Part shown: positions 24,075 through 34,963 of the stretch, in pieces
Layout: the number at the start of each line of letters is the position of its first letter
Position numbering within the stretch: position 1 is the first letter of the stretch
Assembly (NCBI GenBank): GCA_024500155.1
Contig: CM044874.1
Location: 70,293,795-70,357,794, forward strand
Source: Chenopodium formosanum
Taxonomy: Eukaryota > Streptophyta > Magnoliopsida > Caryophyllales > Amaranthaceae
DNA length: 64,000 bases
Direction of reading: 5' to 3'
Notes under the pieces: model-generated
Databases searched by the model: none
Seen by the model: only the letters and a program-made list of their open reading frames with translations
Told to the model about the DNA's origin: nothing
Program-made: the position numbers and the translations under genes

Positions 24075-26357
24075 ATCTACCCCCCTTAAAATAAGTTTCG
24101 ACCCGAAACTTAGCCAAAAGAAACGATAATCATTTTGAAATTATTGGTTCATGCACAATCCTAACTTGACTCAAGACTCCAACCAAACTCAAGTAAGACT
24201 CGAAATCACTCAAAAATGACTTGAAAAGCAAACGCGCGAAACTCTATCGCCCTCTATCCCCCTTAAAAGGAGTTACGCCCTCGTAACTCGATCAACACTG
24301 CAACTCATTAAATAAATCAACTATATTAACAATTTATCAACAATCATCTATCAAAATAAGGAAAACCAGAAAGTTTCAAATATCCAAAGAGCTTAGGTTA
24401 AAATGATTTGAATACGAATAAAAGTAGTGAGTAAACTCGAAAAATATTTTTATAAGTCATTGGAAAATAATTTAAAATACTTACATTAGGAGAAATTGTT
24501 GTAAAAGTCTCGTATATATATAATTACAAAGTATGAACTGAAATAAAAATATTTAATAAAAGATTTTAAAAGATCTATGAAAATTTTCAATCCAAACAAC
24601 TATTTAGAAACAAAGAATACAAAACTTTATTTTGAAAATTGTGTATTTGAAAATTCATTTTGCATACTTGTAATAAAATACTTGTTTCAATAAAAGTCTT
24701 ACTTTTTCATAAAGAAACTCAATAATCACATATTCAACTTCATAGCAAACACTGTCATGGGTACTAAGCATAAAAGGAACACATCTTATCTTGACCCTCT
24801 TATTGCTCATAGATTAGCAACTTGTCTCAAGGTATCCTCCAAAAGTATTAACAACTTCCCTTACAAATTCATAAATCCTGGTAATACATCCTTAAATAGT
24901 AGTCATTAGCTCTTGGTTACTTCATAATACTTCGTTTTAAACATTTAAAAACTCGATCATCTTTTCTCATAACTTCAAATTCCTCAATCTGGTTGTTATA
25001 ATCCATAACTCATCTTTAAGGTAATTCATTTATAACTCAATGCGATCATTGATTATTTCATTATTAATAACTTCTCTATATCAATTAACTTTGCCACCAA
25101 CCCTTAGAGTAAAATCCTTTAAGTAACTATCCAAACAATCATTCCTTTAACTAACTTCAATAAATCCCTTCACAAGCTAAGGTATTATTTCTTCAAAATA
25201 AACTTCGATTTAAAACAAATTCCTTTATCTCAAATACACCCTTCCACTTGAATTGACTCAAAATCCTCTAACTTTTGTATTAAGCTTCTTCAAAGATTCA
25301 ACCATCATACATTTTACTTTGAATAATAACCACAATACTCATCCTCACACCATTTGGATATTTTCCACCATTAGATACAAACTATCATAAATTAATGCTA
25401 ATATCCAATTCGTACCTCCCAAAAATACATACCTTACTCATACAGGACTAGTTTAACTTATCAATACCACAAATAATATTTCCTTGATCAACATAAAGCA
25501 TATTCCAAAAATTAGGAAAGACTTGATAACACAAATCCTCCAAATATTCATGATAACAATCCAAAATAACAACTCATTTATCCCGTAGAAGTCATCAAAT
25601 CCTTTAATCTCAAAAAAACAAATCAACCATATTGACCACATGTAACACTAGTATGATCCAAATACTTGCCACATATCACATAAAGGGTTAAGGCCAGAGT
25701 GACAATTCCAGTTATGAACTCACTAACTGTGACTCCATTATCTTTCAAGTAATGTAAGTTAAATTAATTCTGTTTCATTTCATCAAACATTTTCATCTGT
25801 TTCATACACACATGCAAAACAATTAATTCAATGTCGAATCAATTCAATTCAAAATCCATTTGCAATAAGCAATTCATAACTCAATAAACCAAGCATAACT
25901 CAAGATCACCCAACTATGGGTAATAACTCAAAGATTTCGGACCTCTTGACCATTCCCTAAGGTGTTTCAACACCAACTTTAATGCACACATAATCGCATA
26001 CTCAAGTTTCAAATAATTTCAATTCTTTTAATTTTCGAAAATAATAGATATGTACTTGAATCATGATTATAGGACGGTCGAGCCCGCGTCTCCCAGGAAA
26101 GTTACCTACGACGTTGAGGCGAGCCTTTCCTAGACAGAGAGTCGTACCCATTATAGGCCTCCGTAGAGAACTCGAGCATACCTTTCTCATTCATCTTTCC
26201 ACAAATAGGAAAATAGTTTTATATAAAAATAATGCTTTTGACTCTCACACAAATGCGAAACTCTATCTATCCTATATGTCCTTCTTAAGTCTACCCACAA
26301 TTTTTATTATTACTCCACTTTTAATCTTTTTTAGGACCGTTGAATCTGATACCACTT
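24075..26357 (-). other. Body 2 of the array (non-coding)
   Basis: Copy of body 1 at an offset of exactly 4496 bp. One clear substitution is C at 21419 to T at 25915. Confidence 0.85.
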
Positions 26358-28570
26358 TGTAACACCCCCAAATCTCCCTCTACGGAAATACCAGTATAAT
26401 ACGTATAATTATACCGTAGAGATAGACTTGGGCGTATTACCGCCGCGTGATTACGCAAGGCTACTCAAAATACTTAACTCAATACCAAAAACTTGCAGCG
26501 GAAACTCAACTTTCTTTTATTAATACTTATGAAAATAGTAACATTGTTATGAGTACTCTAAATAAAGACAAGACCAACATTTCTAAACTAGGTGAAGCAA
26601 ATCCCGGGACTCCCATATGCTCATTCATGACTCCACCTGAAAATAGTCGACACTGCTTACCATTACGGTAAACAGGGCGAACCAAAACAAATAGAAAATA
26701 CAGATTAGCAAAATATGCTAAGTACGATAAGTGCAAGATAATGTAAACTCAATTTATTTGCAAACATGCTTTTAAAATCGATTCCAATAAATAATCCACT
26801 AATTCCAAAACTCATGATTCAAAACCAATTCCAATGATTCAACATTCAAAATAATTGATAAACCAATTCCTTTAAAAATCCAATTCCTTTTTGAACCAAT
26901 TTCTTTAAATTCAATTCCTCACCCAAGTGTGCACACCCCCCAAGCTAGTCTCCTTATATTACAAGGCTATTCTTGAGGAAAGACCCGGTCATACAAAGTC
27001 CAAGGCCTTATCAATAAACCAAATCCGCATAGTGGGATTACCAACCTGCTTATAAAGCATTAATAATAATAATAATAATTCAATGGTTCAATAAATCCTT
27101 TTAAGATCCAACAAATCCAATATAATTCAAACTCCTTTTTGATGAATCCACACACTTTCAAAATCAAAACATTTTAAATAAATACTTGAGAATAAAATCT
27201 CATATTAATAGCTTTCCAAAATTAATAACTCTTCCTTGAAAAACCTTTTAATTAATTCAACAAACCTTTTAAAAATCAAATTATTTAAACACAATAAGTA
27301 ATTCAAACCATTTAAAACATGATTTAAAAACCAAAATACTTTTATCAATACCTCCAAACATGATTTATTTCAAAATCATAATTCAAATCAATTTAATTCA
27401 ATCACCAATCAAATAAAATAAAACATGTTATTCAAACCAATCACTTTCAAAGGTATCTAGCCACCTAACGTACCTTGATCCTTGCTTAGCTATACACACC
27501 AAAAGAACCTCAAGAATCTTGGTCGAACACACCCTACAAATAAATATAACCTTAATCAATATAAGGTTAACAAATAATTAAAAACCCCCAACTATGTGTA
27601 CACGAACCTTTTAATTAATTTCTCATAAATATCATTAAAAATATGATTTTATATAATTAAAACTACTCATAATAATTTTTATAAATCCCTCCATAATAAA
27701 AATAATAATAATTGAATAAGAGAAGAGAAGAAGAAAGAGAAGAATTGGATTTGCGTAGGAAATAATAGACAGAACTTTCAGAGGCTATAACTCCTTTGAT
27801 ATAGCTCGGAATTGGGTGATTCTTGAGCCTAACCTCAAGGACTTTTCAAGAGGAACAACTTTCTGTGAAACGTCTATACCCCAAAAACTGAGCAGAAATG
27901 CCCGAAAATTGGCTTCAAAGATAAACGGGATGATTTGTGTAAAATTGAGGAGAAGAAAAGAAGAGAATTGGTGTGAAGAATGTGAGAGGTATGAAGGGGT
28001 ATTTATAGGCTAGGATGTAGAAAGGATAGAGTTTAAGGTGTGATATGATTACTAGAAAATGTGATAAGTTTTTGGGGTTGTTAAGATACTTGAATCAAAT
28101 TAAGTCTAGATTAATAGTTGGGTTAAAAGATAAGAAAATTTAAATGGATATACATATGGTTGGGAGAAGAAAGATAGGAACAAAATGGGATAATGAAGAA
28201 GAAAATTAGAGGATAATTTAAAATATAATAATTAACAAACTAAAGTGATAACAATCAATAATAATAAAATAATTGAATAAATAAATATTTTAGATAATAT
28301 CAAAATTAGTTAAATACATAATGTATATTAAATATTTCTCTTGAAATAGTTAGTAAAATATGGACCAACCTTAAAAAGATAATTAAACCTATATTATTAA
28401 TTTAGAAATCCAAAAATAATTAATTATTCAAATGATTAAATACTTATATTTGGCGCTAAAATTCAAATATTATTTTGGCCCCAAATAATGAAATTACTAA
28501 AATACCCTTTTTATAAAATAATTCTTAATTAATTAATTATAAAATACGTATGAAAATACGGGGTATTACA
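26358..28570 (-). repeat. LTR 3 of the array
   Basis: Same length as LTRs 1 and 2. It differs at 28086 (A, where the others have G). It ends at TCTAG. Confidence 0.9.
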
Positions 28571-29445
28571 TCTAGGACATCTTGATTACCCTTATTACCC
28601 TAAGACTCCCAGGAGCATTCTGTTTCCAGAAACAATTATAATATTTATCATTAGTTTAATACAATTATTTTACTATAAAAAATAATATCAAATTGCAAAA
28701 AAGGGTGAAAGTTTTGTAATTACGATTTTTTTTTTAAATTATTAAAGAAAACGGAGGAAGAAATGCATGCACGACTAATAAAAATAACTATGGATTACAT
28801 TACAGTAAGTATTAAATTACATACTTCTCTAAAGAAGCTTTGGAAAAAAAAAAAAACACCTTTTGGAGGGAAAATTTATAACCAAGTTATGACAAGTGTC
28901 ATTTCTGGTTTCGACTTTAGTATAGGTATATTGATTGATTGATTTTATAGTGTTCAATACTGGTTTATAAGTTTATAACTAATTAATCTGTTTTAATTGA
29001 TTTTTTTTTTTTTTTTTTTTGCTCCAAATAATATTCGGGTGTTGATTATGAGTTAGTCCATATTGTTGGACTAACCGTAATTAACGAATCAGTTGGTTGG
29101 GGTACTATATCAACTTTTTTGCTCGGCTCAAGGGAACTAATTCTTCTCCAGAATTCTTTTTTGCTGATCTAAAACATGCACCAAATGAAGTTTTACACTG
29201 TTGTAAACTAACTCCAACACCCTATAATTTTGGTATGTTATTCATATTGTTTCTTGCTTTTACCTATACGGTGGATCTTTCAAACAGTCTTGCTAATTTT
29301 TTTGTGTTTCTATATATTTTCAGGTGAAACTCATCCTCCGGACGTTTTTATCATTCATTGTCCGCATGTTGAGTGTTTGCAATGTGATGCGTTTCTCAAT
29401 TATTTCTACCACGACGACAGTGAAGAAGAAGTAATCTATGTCTAA

Positions 29446-29799
29446 ATATTTAACTAATTAATGTTGTAGACTTATTATTATTGCTAGGATTAAACCGACA
29501 TGATTATCACTAAATTTGGCAATGAAAAAATATTATGTATTGAATTGTAATGATATATCATGAAAAGTTTGAAAAATATTTATAACTTGTTTGGGTTTTT
29601 AAAAATGGTTAGATAAATTTCTTGAATCGTAATGATGTTTATAACGTATTATGTATGGAATCTTAATGATATGATTAAACCGATATGATTATCATTGAAC
29701 TGGTTATCAAGTTCTTGAAGATGCAAATCAATTATCCCAAAAAATATTCATAACTTGTTTCAGTAATAATAAGTTATTAGAAGAAACAAAAGAGTGATT
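29446..29799. other. AT-rich 3' flank of the DUF3615-like gene
   Basis: Contains loose direct repeats (attgaattgtaatgatat, ttgaatcgtaatgatgttta). Likely 3' UTR then intergenic. No gene is seen. Confidence 0.4.
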
Positions 29800-30215
29800 A
29801 GGGCTTGTTCTAATTGACTGAGCTAGAGTGAAGTGAACTGAATATTTTATGAGAGAAGGAAATCAAGATAAGAATTGAACTGAACTTAATGGAACCGAAC
29901 TGAACTTATTGGAGCTGAACTGATAACAAGCTGAAGAGAACAAGCGAACTGAACTGATTAGAGATGAACTGAGTTGAACTGAACTGAACTGAATATTTTA
30001 TGAGAGGGGGATATGGCATATTCTTAGGTGCACACTTATGCACCTAGAAATAGGTGTAACAACAGTGCAATATGAACATTAGCTTTTCAGAAAGTAAACA
30101 TAGACATAAAAAATATGAACATTAGCTTTCAGAAAGTGAACATAGGCATACAAATGTGTGATTTTCGATTTCTTATGTGGTGACTTTGTGATTAACTTCG
30201 ATTGATTAGGTTATA

Positions 30216-30309
30216 CTACCTCCGTTAACATGTAGTTGCAACTTTGGGGTATTATTTGAGAGATATAAAATATTCCAAAGTTGCAATAACTAAATGTTAA
30301 CGGATGTAG
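30216..30309. mobile_element. Stowaway-like MITE (94 bp)
   Basis: Ends ctacctccgttaacatgtag and the inverted ttaacggatgtag, with TA on both sides (30214-30215 and 30310-30311). Confidence 0.8.
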
Positions 30310-30807
30310 TATATGATTTTCTTAATTCTAATGAATTGAATTTTAGCTGATTTTCTGCAATTTTTTTTTATCAATGAACAAAATAATGCAAAATATGAAC
30401 ATATGCATAGGTTCCCTTAAATGTGAACATTAGCTTTTCAGAAAGTGAATATATGCATAAAAAATGTGAACATATGCATTTCAGAAAGTGAACATAACAT
30501 TTCAAAATATGAACGTAAGCATTGGTTTTCTTAAAGTAAATATATAAGCATTTAAAAGGTGAAAATATACGTAAAAAATATGAACATAAACATTTAAGAA
30601 AGAAAACATATGAATAAACAGATTTAATTAATATTTCATGAACAACACTACATATTTACATTATGAATATTTGAAATTATATATGAACATATAAAATATT
30701 ATTATGAATATAATGCATTTAATTATAAACATAAAAATTTGAAGAAATAAAAAATAATATGATTATGAAACATATGCATTATAAGTATTAAATGTTCATT
30801 TTTTATA

Positions 30808-31827
30808 GGAAATTTTGTCAGAAACCACCCGTTAAAAGCACTTTTTTGTCAAAAACCAGCTTAAAAAATTTTTGTTGTCTGGAACCTCCCAATTTTAAAA
30901 ATTAGTTGCCAAACACCACAAGAATCTATTTTCCGGCATTGACTGAGAACCCCGGCGTTGACCCTACCCACATGCCTTGCACATAACTTTTAATGAACCC
31001 CTCCCTTATCTCTCTCCTCTTCCTTTTCTCTCCTCTCTCTTTTCAATCTCTCTCCTCTCTCTACAAGCTCCATTATTGTTCATGGAGGTCTCACTTTCAC
31101 ATCTATCTAGCTCCACCCATAGACCCTGCTACCCGCATCTCCTATAATTTAACTCCAAACAACTGCCTAACACCGCAGCAACCCAGCCACACCTACCAAT
31201 AACGCACATCGCACCAGCCGCAATACACAACATCCACACCGCCAGCGCAACATCCGCACCGCCAACAACACCATAAATTTCACCATTTTGCTGCCTACAA
31301 ACATCAATTCGCCACCAATTGTAACAATTTCGGCATTTTAATTCCATTAATTTGGCAAGGAGCATCTTTAATCTTCAACCTATTGAAAACCTAGAAGGTG
31401 CGCCGCTAAGAAAGAACGGTGATGCGACACCCAAGGGAAGGGTGAGAAGTTGACAAGAAAGGGGGAGTCAGGGGAAGGGAAGGGAAGGGTGTGGCCGAAA
31501 ATTTAAGGGTTTACCGGAAGGGGATTCAGGTTGCTGGAAGGTCTCACTAATTTCAAACCTTAGTCAACAACAATGGAGCTTGCTTGCATAGAGAGGAGAG
31601 AGATTGAACAGAGAGAGGAGAGAGATAAGGAAGAGATTCATTAAAAGTCACGTGCATGGCATGTGGGTAGGGTCAACGCCGAGGTTCTGGGTCAATGCCG
31701 GAAAATAGACTCTTGTGGCTTTTGACAACTTATTTAAAAAATTGGGTGGTTCCAAACAACAATTTTTTTTTCGGGTGGTTTTTGACAAAAAAGTGTTTTT
31801 AAACGGGTGGTTTCTGACAAAATTTCC
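30808..31827. mobile_element. Foldback, MULE-like element (about 1.0 kb)
   Basis: The left end ggaaattttgtcagaaacca and right end tggtttctgacaaaatttcc are inverted. Inverted similarity extends inward about 280 bp (ctacccacatgccttgcac against gtgcatggcatgtgggtag, and CT-rich against GA-rich tracts). The flanking 9-mers are only similar (ttttttata against ttttttttt). End structure parallels the Pack-MULE at 7880-8946. The core 31100-31545 is GC-richer, and no gene was recognised in it. Confidence 0.6.
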
Positions 31828-32329
31828 TTTTTTTTTACGTGTTCATCTTTTATTATTAAATGTTCATTTTTTTCATGTTCATATTTTTTTTTACTAAATG
31901 TTCATTTTGTAGAGCATAGTGTTGATTTTTTATTTAATTTTATTTATTTATTTAATTTTTTTTTTTACGTTGTTGCACCTATCTAAGGTGGACAAGACTA
32001 ATTGAGGAAGATATTAGGAACTAAGCTGAGCTGAATTGAACTGAACTGAACTTGGGCTGAAGAGAACAGGCCCTAAATAATATTTGAAATTCAAAACTAA
32101 AAAAATGTCCAGCTCTATTATCGAAACATTACTACAATAAGAATTCCCGATTTCAAACTAAACCAATATAAGCAACACGATTCAAACTTAGTTTCTACTC
32201 GTAGTTTATTGGAAACTATTAAGCTACTGTGTGTGTACTAACAAATGATTAATAATTTAATATGCTATTTATTGTTAATGAATATGAATAATGAAGTGGT
32301 TAGTGTTTCGACAACTGGTAAGAGACTAA

Positions 32330-32477
32330 GGGTCTATTTTCATTGACTGAACTGAACTGAACTAAATATTTTATAAGAGAAGGAAATTAGGAGCTGAACT
32401 GAGCTGAACTGAACTGAACTGAACCGAGTTGAACTGAACTGAACTGAACTCAATTTCAACGTAAGAGAACAGACTCT
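32330..32477. mobile_element. CTGAA-repeat MITE (148 bp)
   Basis: Ends gggtctattttcattgact and gtaagagaacagactct. The core is tandem ctgaa/gaact pentamers. Confidence 0.6.
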
Positions 32478-32498
32478 AAGAATGAATGTAATATCTAA

Positions 32499-32530
32499 TT
32501 AGCTTTTTGGCCTGTGTAATGCACGGGTTG
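32499..32530 (-). mobile_element. Helitron-like 3' end (CTAA type)
   Basis: On the minus strand: hairpin cccgtgcattacacagg, then ccaaaaag, CTAA and host T. The other end is not located. Confidence 0.5.
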
Positions 32531-32710
32531 TTTATTGGTATATAATATAAATTTATATTTTATAATGGAAAAATTAACAAAAATAATCCGAATTATTGAC
32601 CATCTTCTCATTTTAGTCCAAACTAGTGTTTAAATAAGAATAAACCAAAGTATAGGGGATAGTTGCTCAAATTAGTTTGAGCAAGTTAGTAACCTGTTAA
32701 ACAGGTTAAA

Positions 32711-32742
32711 CTAGTATAATACCCGTGCAAATTGCACGATTT
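32711..32742 (-). mobile_element. Helitron-like 3' end (CTAG type)
   Basis: On the minus strand: cgtgcaatttgcacggg, then tattata, CTAG and T. This is the fourth minus-strand end of this kind within 30 kb. The 5' end is not located. Confidence 0.5.
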
Positions 32743-33039
32743 AAAAAGTTTATATTTTATATATGTCGAAATTTGAAACTAAAATTAGCTTAATGTTAGT
32801 TATGGTTTTTCTCATGTTAGTACCAGTGCAAATTCACATTGATATATATGTACCCATTTTATCATGGTATTGTGTATCAGAATTTTAATTAAATGTTACA
32901 TAAAAAAAATTTAAATTTAAAGATATAAAAAGGTTTATGACCTTTACATATTTTACCTTTTAAATACAGATGACTCATGCTCATTTATATATATTACTCC
33001 GTAATTTCGTATATATTACCTTTCAGCAACTTTTGTAAG

Positions 33040-33245
33040 TGACTAACTGACACACAATGACACAAGTAACCCATGACCACGACCAAGTAACCCCTAACCA
33101 AGTAAACCCTGACCAACCGGAATCCATGACTAACCGATGATTAACCCCTGATCTACCAAGTAACCTCTGATTGATCGAGTAACCCAAACCAAGTAACCTC
33201 TGACTGACCGAGTAACCCCTGACTGAGCGAGTAACCCTGACCAAT
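33040..33245. repeat. AAGTAACCCCTGACC minisatellite
   Basis: About ten imperfect 18-22-bp units of ccaagtaacccctgaccaa. A palindrome-like ggccacaatgtggtc follows at about 33362. Same family as 1-215 and 34290-34963. Confidence 0.65.
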
Positions 33246-33942
33246 TTTTTTTAAAATGTGTCTGAACTGATTTTGTAGCACCTAACATATGAAAGTTTAT
33301 GATTACCTTAAAATGTGTACTTTAGGTTTAATCAACATTATAACACTTTCTCGCTATCCCAGGCCACAATGTGGTCACAAAATTATATAAGATCAATTAT
33401 CTCATTATTTTAATATATCTAATAAAATTTTCACAGTTTTAGAAAAATAAATTGCATTGTTTTAAAAATTCTTATACTGTATCTTTTTTTAAAAACTACA
33501 TCATCAATAATGATGAAGTGCAAACCCACAACGGATTGTTAAAAAATACATGCTCATAGTGCAATTAAGAATTTTCACGGCTTAAGATCATGAATCTTAA
33601 CATCAAATACTGCTGGTAAAAAAAAAAAAAAAAAAAAAAATCTTAAGATCAAATATTAAGATCAAGATAATAAAAACATGGCAAATTTTTATATGTGGCT
33701 GGCCACATGGTGTGGCCAGTCCGTTTCATATAACGGACTCCGTTATACCAAACGGGCCCGTTTTTTTAAATTAAAAAAAACGTGTCACATTTTATTACAT
33801 CAAAAGGTTCTTCTTTTCCAAAGTTTTCTCATTTTCTTTGTTTCCATTTTCTCTCTCCTCAAACTATTCTTCTTCCATTTTCTCTCTCCTCAAATTCTTC
33901 TCCTCAAATTCTCTCTCCTCTAAATTGTTCTTGTCGTTGATA

Positions 33943-34250
33943 ATGACTAAAATCAAGAGAATCTTCCCCAAGGGAAAGAAAGGATCGACATATACGTTGA
34001 ATTCTCCTACTTCTGATATAAATCAAACCTTAATTTTAGTAATTTTTCGATTGTCCTGTCATCTATGCTCTGCAATTTGAACAAGTATCGTGAGATTGTT
34101 TTTGGTGGTGTGAAAGAATTCGTGAGTAGAAATCAAGCAATTTATGAAAAATTACTAGAGAATGAAAAGAAAAGAAAAAGGCAGATGAAATGGAGGCTGC
34201 TAAGAAGATGCTGGAGGAACTTGCTAATGTAGAAGATACAACAATAGTTA
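33943..34250 (+). pseudogene. Remnant coding segment next to the minisatellite
   Basis: A CT-rich leader is followed by ATG and MTKIKRIFPKGKKG. Further on, in other frames, come LNKYREIVFGGVKEFVSRNQ, AIYEKLLENEKKRK and ADEMEAAKKMLEEL, a likely amphipathic helix. Frame changes separate the pieces, so it is either spliced or broken. I cannot name the family. Confidence 0.3.
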
Positions 34251-34289
34251 CTTTTTTCATTATGAAGAGATTACTTTTAAAAATTACAC

Positions 34290-34963
34290 TGTACTTGTTT
34301 TAGGGGTTACTCGTTGGTTTTATGGGGAGGGGTTACTTGTTGATTTTACAAGGGTTATTTGTAAAGTTTTAGGGGGTTATTACTTGTTACTCGTAGTTTA
34401 TTAGGAGTTACTTGTTAGTTTTACAGAATTTGTTATTAAGTTAGAGGGGTTACTTGTTAATTTTTGTTAAGTTTCAGGTGTTACTTGTTAGTTTTATAGG
34501 GGTTACTTGTTATTTTTAGGAGTTACTTGTTAATTTTTGTTAGGGTTACTTGTTTATTTTAGTGGTTACTTGTTAGTTTAACAGAGGTTACTTGTTAATT
34601 TTTGTTAAGGTTACTTGTTTATTGTCGGGGTTACTTGTTAATTTTTGTTAGGGTTACTTGTTTATTTTAGGGGTTACTTGTTAATTATATTGGGGTTACT
34701 TTTTAATTTTATAGGGGTTACTTGTTAATTTTTGTTAGGGTTACTTGTTTATTTTAAGGGTTACTTGTTAATTTTTGTTAGGGTTTCTTGTTAATTTTAT
34801 AGGGGCTACTTGTTAATTTTTGTTAGGGTTACTTGTTTATTTTAGGGGTTACTTGTTAATTATTGTTAGGATTACTTGTTTATTTTAGGGGTTACTTGTT
34901 AATTTTTGTTAGGGTTACTTGTTAATTTTATAGGGGTTACTTGTTAATTTTTGTTAGGGTTAC
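34290..34963 (+). repeat. GGTTACTTGTTAA minisatellite, left part
   Basis: Many units of ggggttacttgttaattttt with alternating gttagggttacttgtttatt. It continues after the Tat insertion at 53710. Confidence 0.85.

Larger units (their letters stand above)
17366..28570 (-). mobile_element. Non-autonomous LTR retroelement array: LTR-body-LTR-body-LTR
   Basis: Three 2213-bp LTRs (17366-19578, 21862-24074, 26358-28570) alternate with two 2283-bp bodies (19579-21861 and 24075-26357). The period is exactly 4496 bp. The outermost LTRs are flanked by TCTAG (17361-17365 and 28571-28575), so the whole array descends from one insertion. Orientation is minus: the primer site TGGTATCAGATTC (initiator-Met tRNA type) abuts the LTR at 21862 and at 26358. 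A polypurine tract AAGGGGGGTAGAT abuts the LTRs at 19579 and 24075. Bodies have no protease, RT or gag. LTR ends TGTAATACCCC...GGGGTGTTACA resemble Ty3/gypsy Tekay/Del types. I see only a few substitutions among copies. Confidence 0.92.
9783..28634 (+). mobile_element. Non-autonomous LTR retrotransposon, minisatellite-filled, with two later insertions
   Basis: 5' LTR 9783-10218. The 3' LTR starts at 16989 and resumes 28576-28634 after an internal insertion. LTRs run TG...CA and are flanked by the 5-bp duplication ATTAT (9778-9782 and 28635-28639). The primer-site region has tggcgccgtctgtgggga, common in plant Ty3/gypsy elements. Only a gag-like start survives. The rest of the body (10.5-16.9 kb) is families of short tandem repeats. 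The LTRs differ at about a dozen visible sites in 378 bp, mostly transitions, so it is older than the element inserted into it. Confidence 0.85.
9749..28942 (-). mobile_element. Helitron-like element split by the LTR retrotransposon
   Basis: On the minus strand the 3' end is a hairpin ccgtgcatggcacggg, then atataac and CTAG at 9752-9749, followed by T. The 5' half resumes at 28640, and the minus-strand 5' end near 28942 reads TCAATCAATCAATATACCTA, preceded by A. It also carries a tgacacttgtc-type motif seen in plant Helitron 5' ends. Without the LTR insertion it would be about 330 bp. The 5' border is ambiguous within a ttga microsatellite. Confidence 0.5.
6463..29445 (+). pseudogene. DUF3615-like (cystatin-like fold?) gene, split by about 19 kb of nested transposons
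   Basis: Exons joined by consensus sites and keeping frame: 6463-6530, 6650-6715, 9076-9141 and 9636-9705. Later exons are about 29043-29232 and 29324-29445 (stop TAA). The N-terminus is MKGKAKSVKTNNDSDSDSDM, a short basic then acidic region. Exon 4 ends in NNFVGLCLAYYKEKK. Further on come DYELVHIVGL, YYINFFARLKG, FFFADLKHAP and HCPHVECLQC. This order (YELV, then W-x-x-INF-A, then FFAEL, then C-x2-C) resembles the plant DUF3615 domain, of unknown function. Around 29092-29100 the reading frame slips between VGWG and YYINF, and I find no good AG acceptor before about 29043. I therefore call it a pseudogene. Introns 5 and 1-3 are canonical. Intron 4 received the Helitron and the LTR elements. 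A family search could overturn the name. Confidence 0.5.
30008..32003. mobile_element. Element with CACCT inverted ends inside the MITE
   Basis: Near the left edge: gcacctagaaataggtgtaa then caac. Near the right edge: gttgttgcacctatctaagg. These are inverted. The interior is AT-rich, with many gtgaacata / atgcat words, plus a Stowaway MITE and a foldback MULE. Exact ends and class are unknown. Confidence 0.4.
29800..32074. mobile_element. CTGAA-repeat MITE split by a 2-kb insertion
   Basis: The left part 29800-30007 starts agggcttgttctaattgact and ends in ctgaatattttatgagagg. The right part resumes at about 32004 with aagatattaggaactaagct and ends gaacaggccct. Joined, the order matches the copy at 32330-32477, so about 2 kb inserted within tattttatgagag...ggaaattagga. 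Confidence 0.65.

Noticed and set aside
17455..28013. Identical frames repeating every 4496 bp (74, 69, 65, 62 and 99 codons)
   Set aside because: They lie in non-coding LTRs and bodies of the array, on mixed strands, with no domain; repetition comes from copying of the element.
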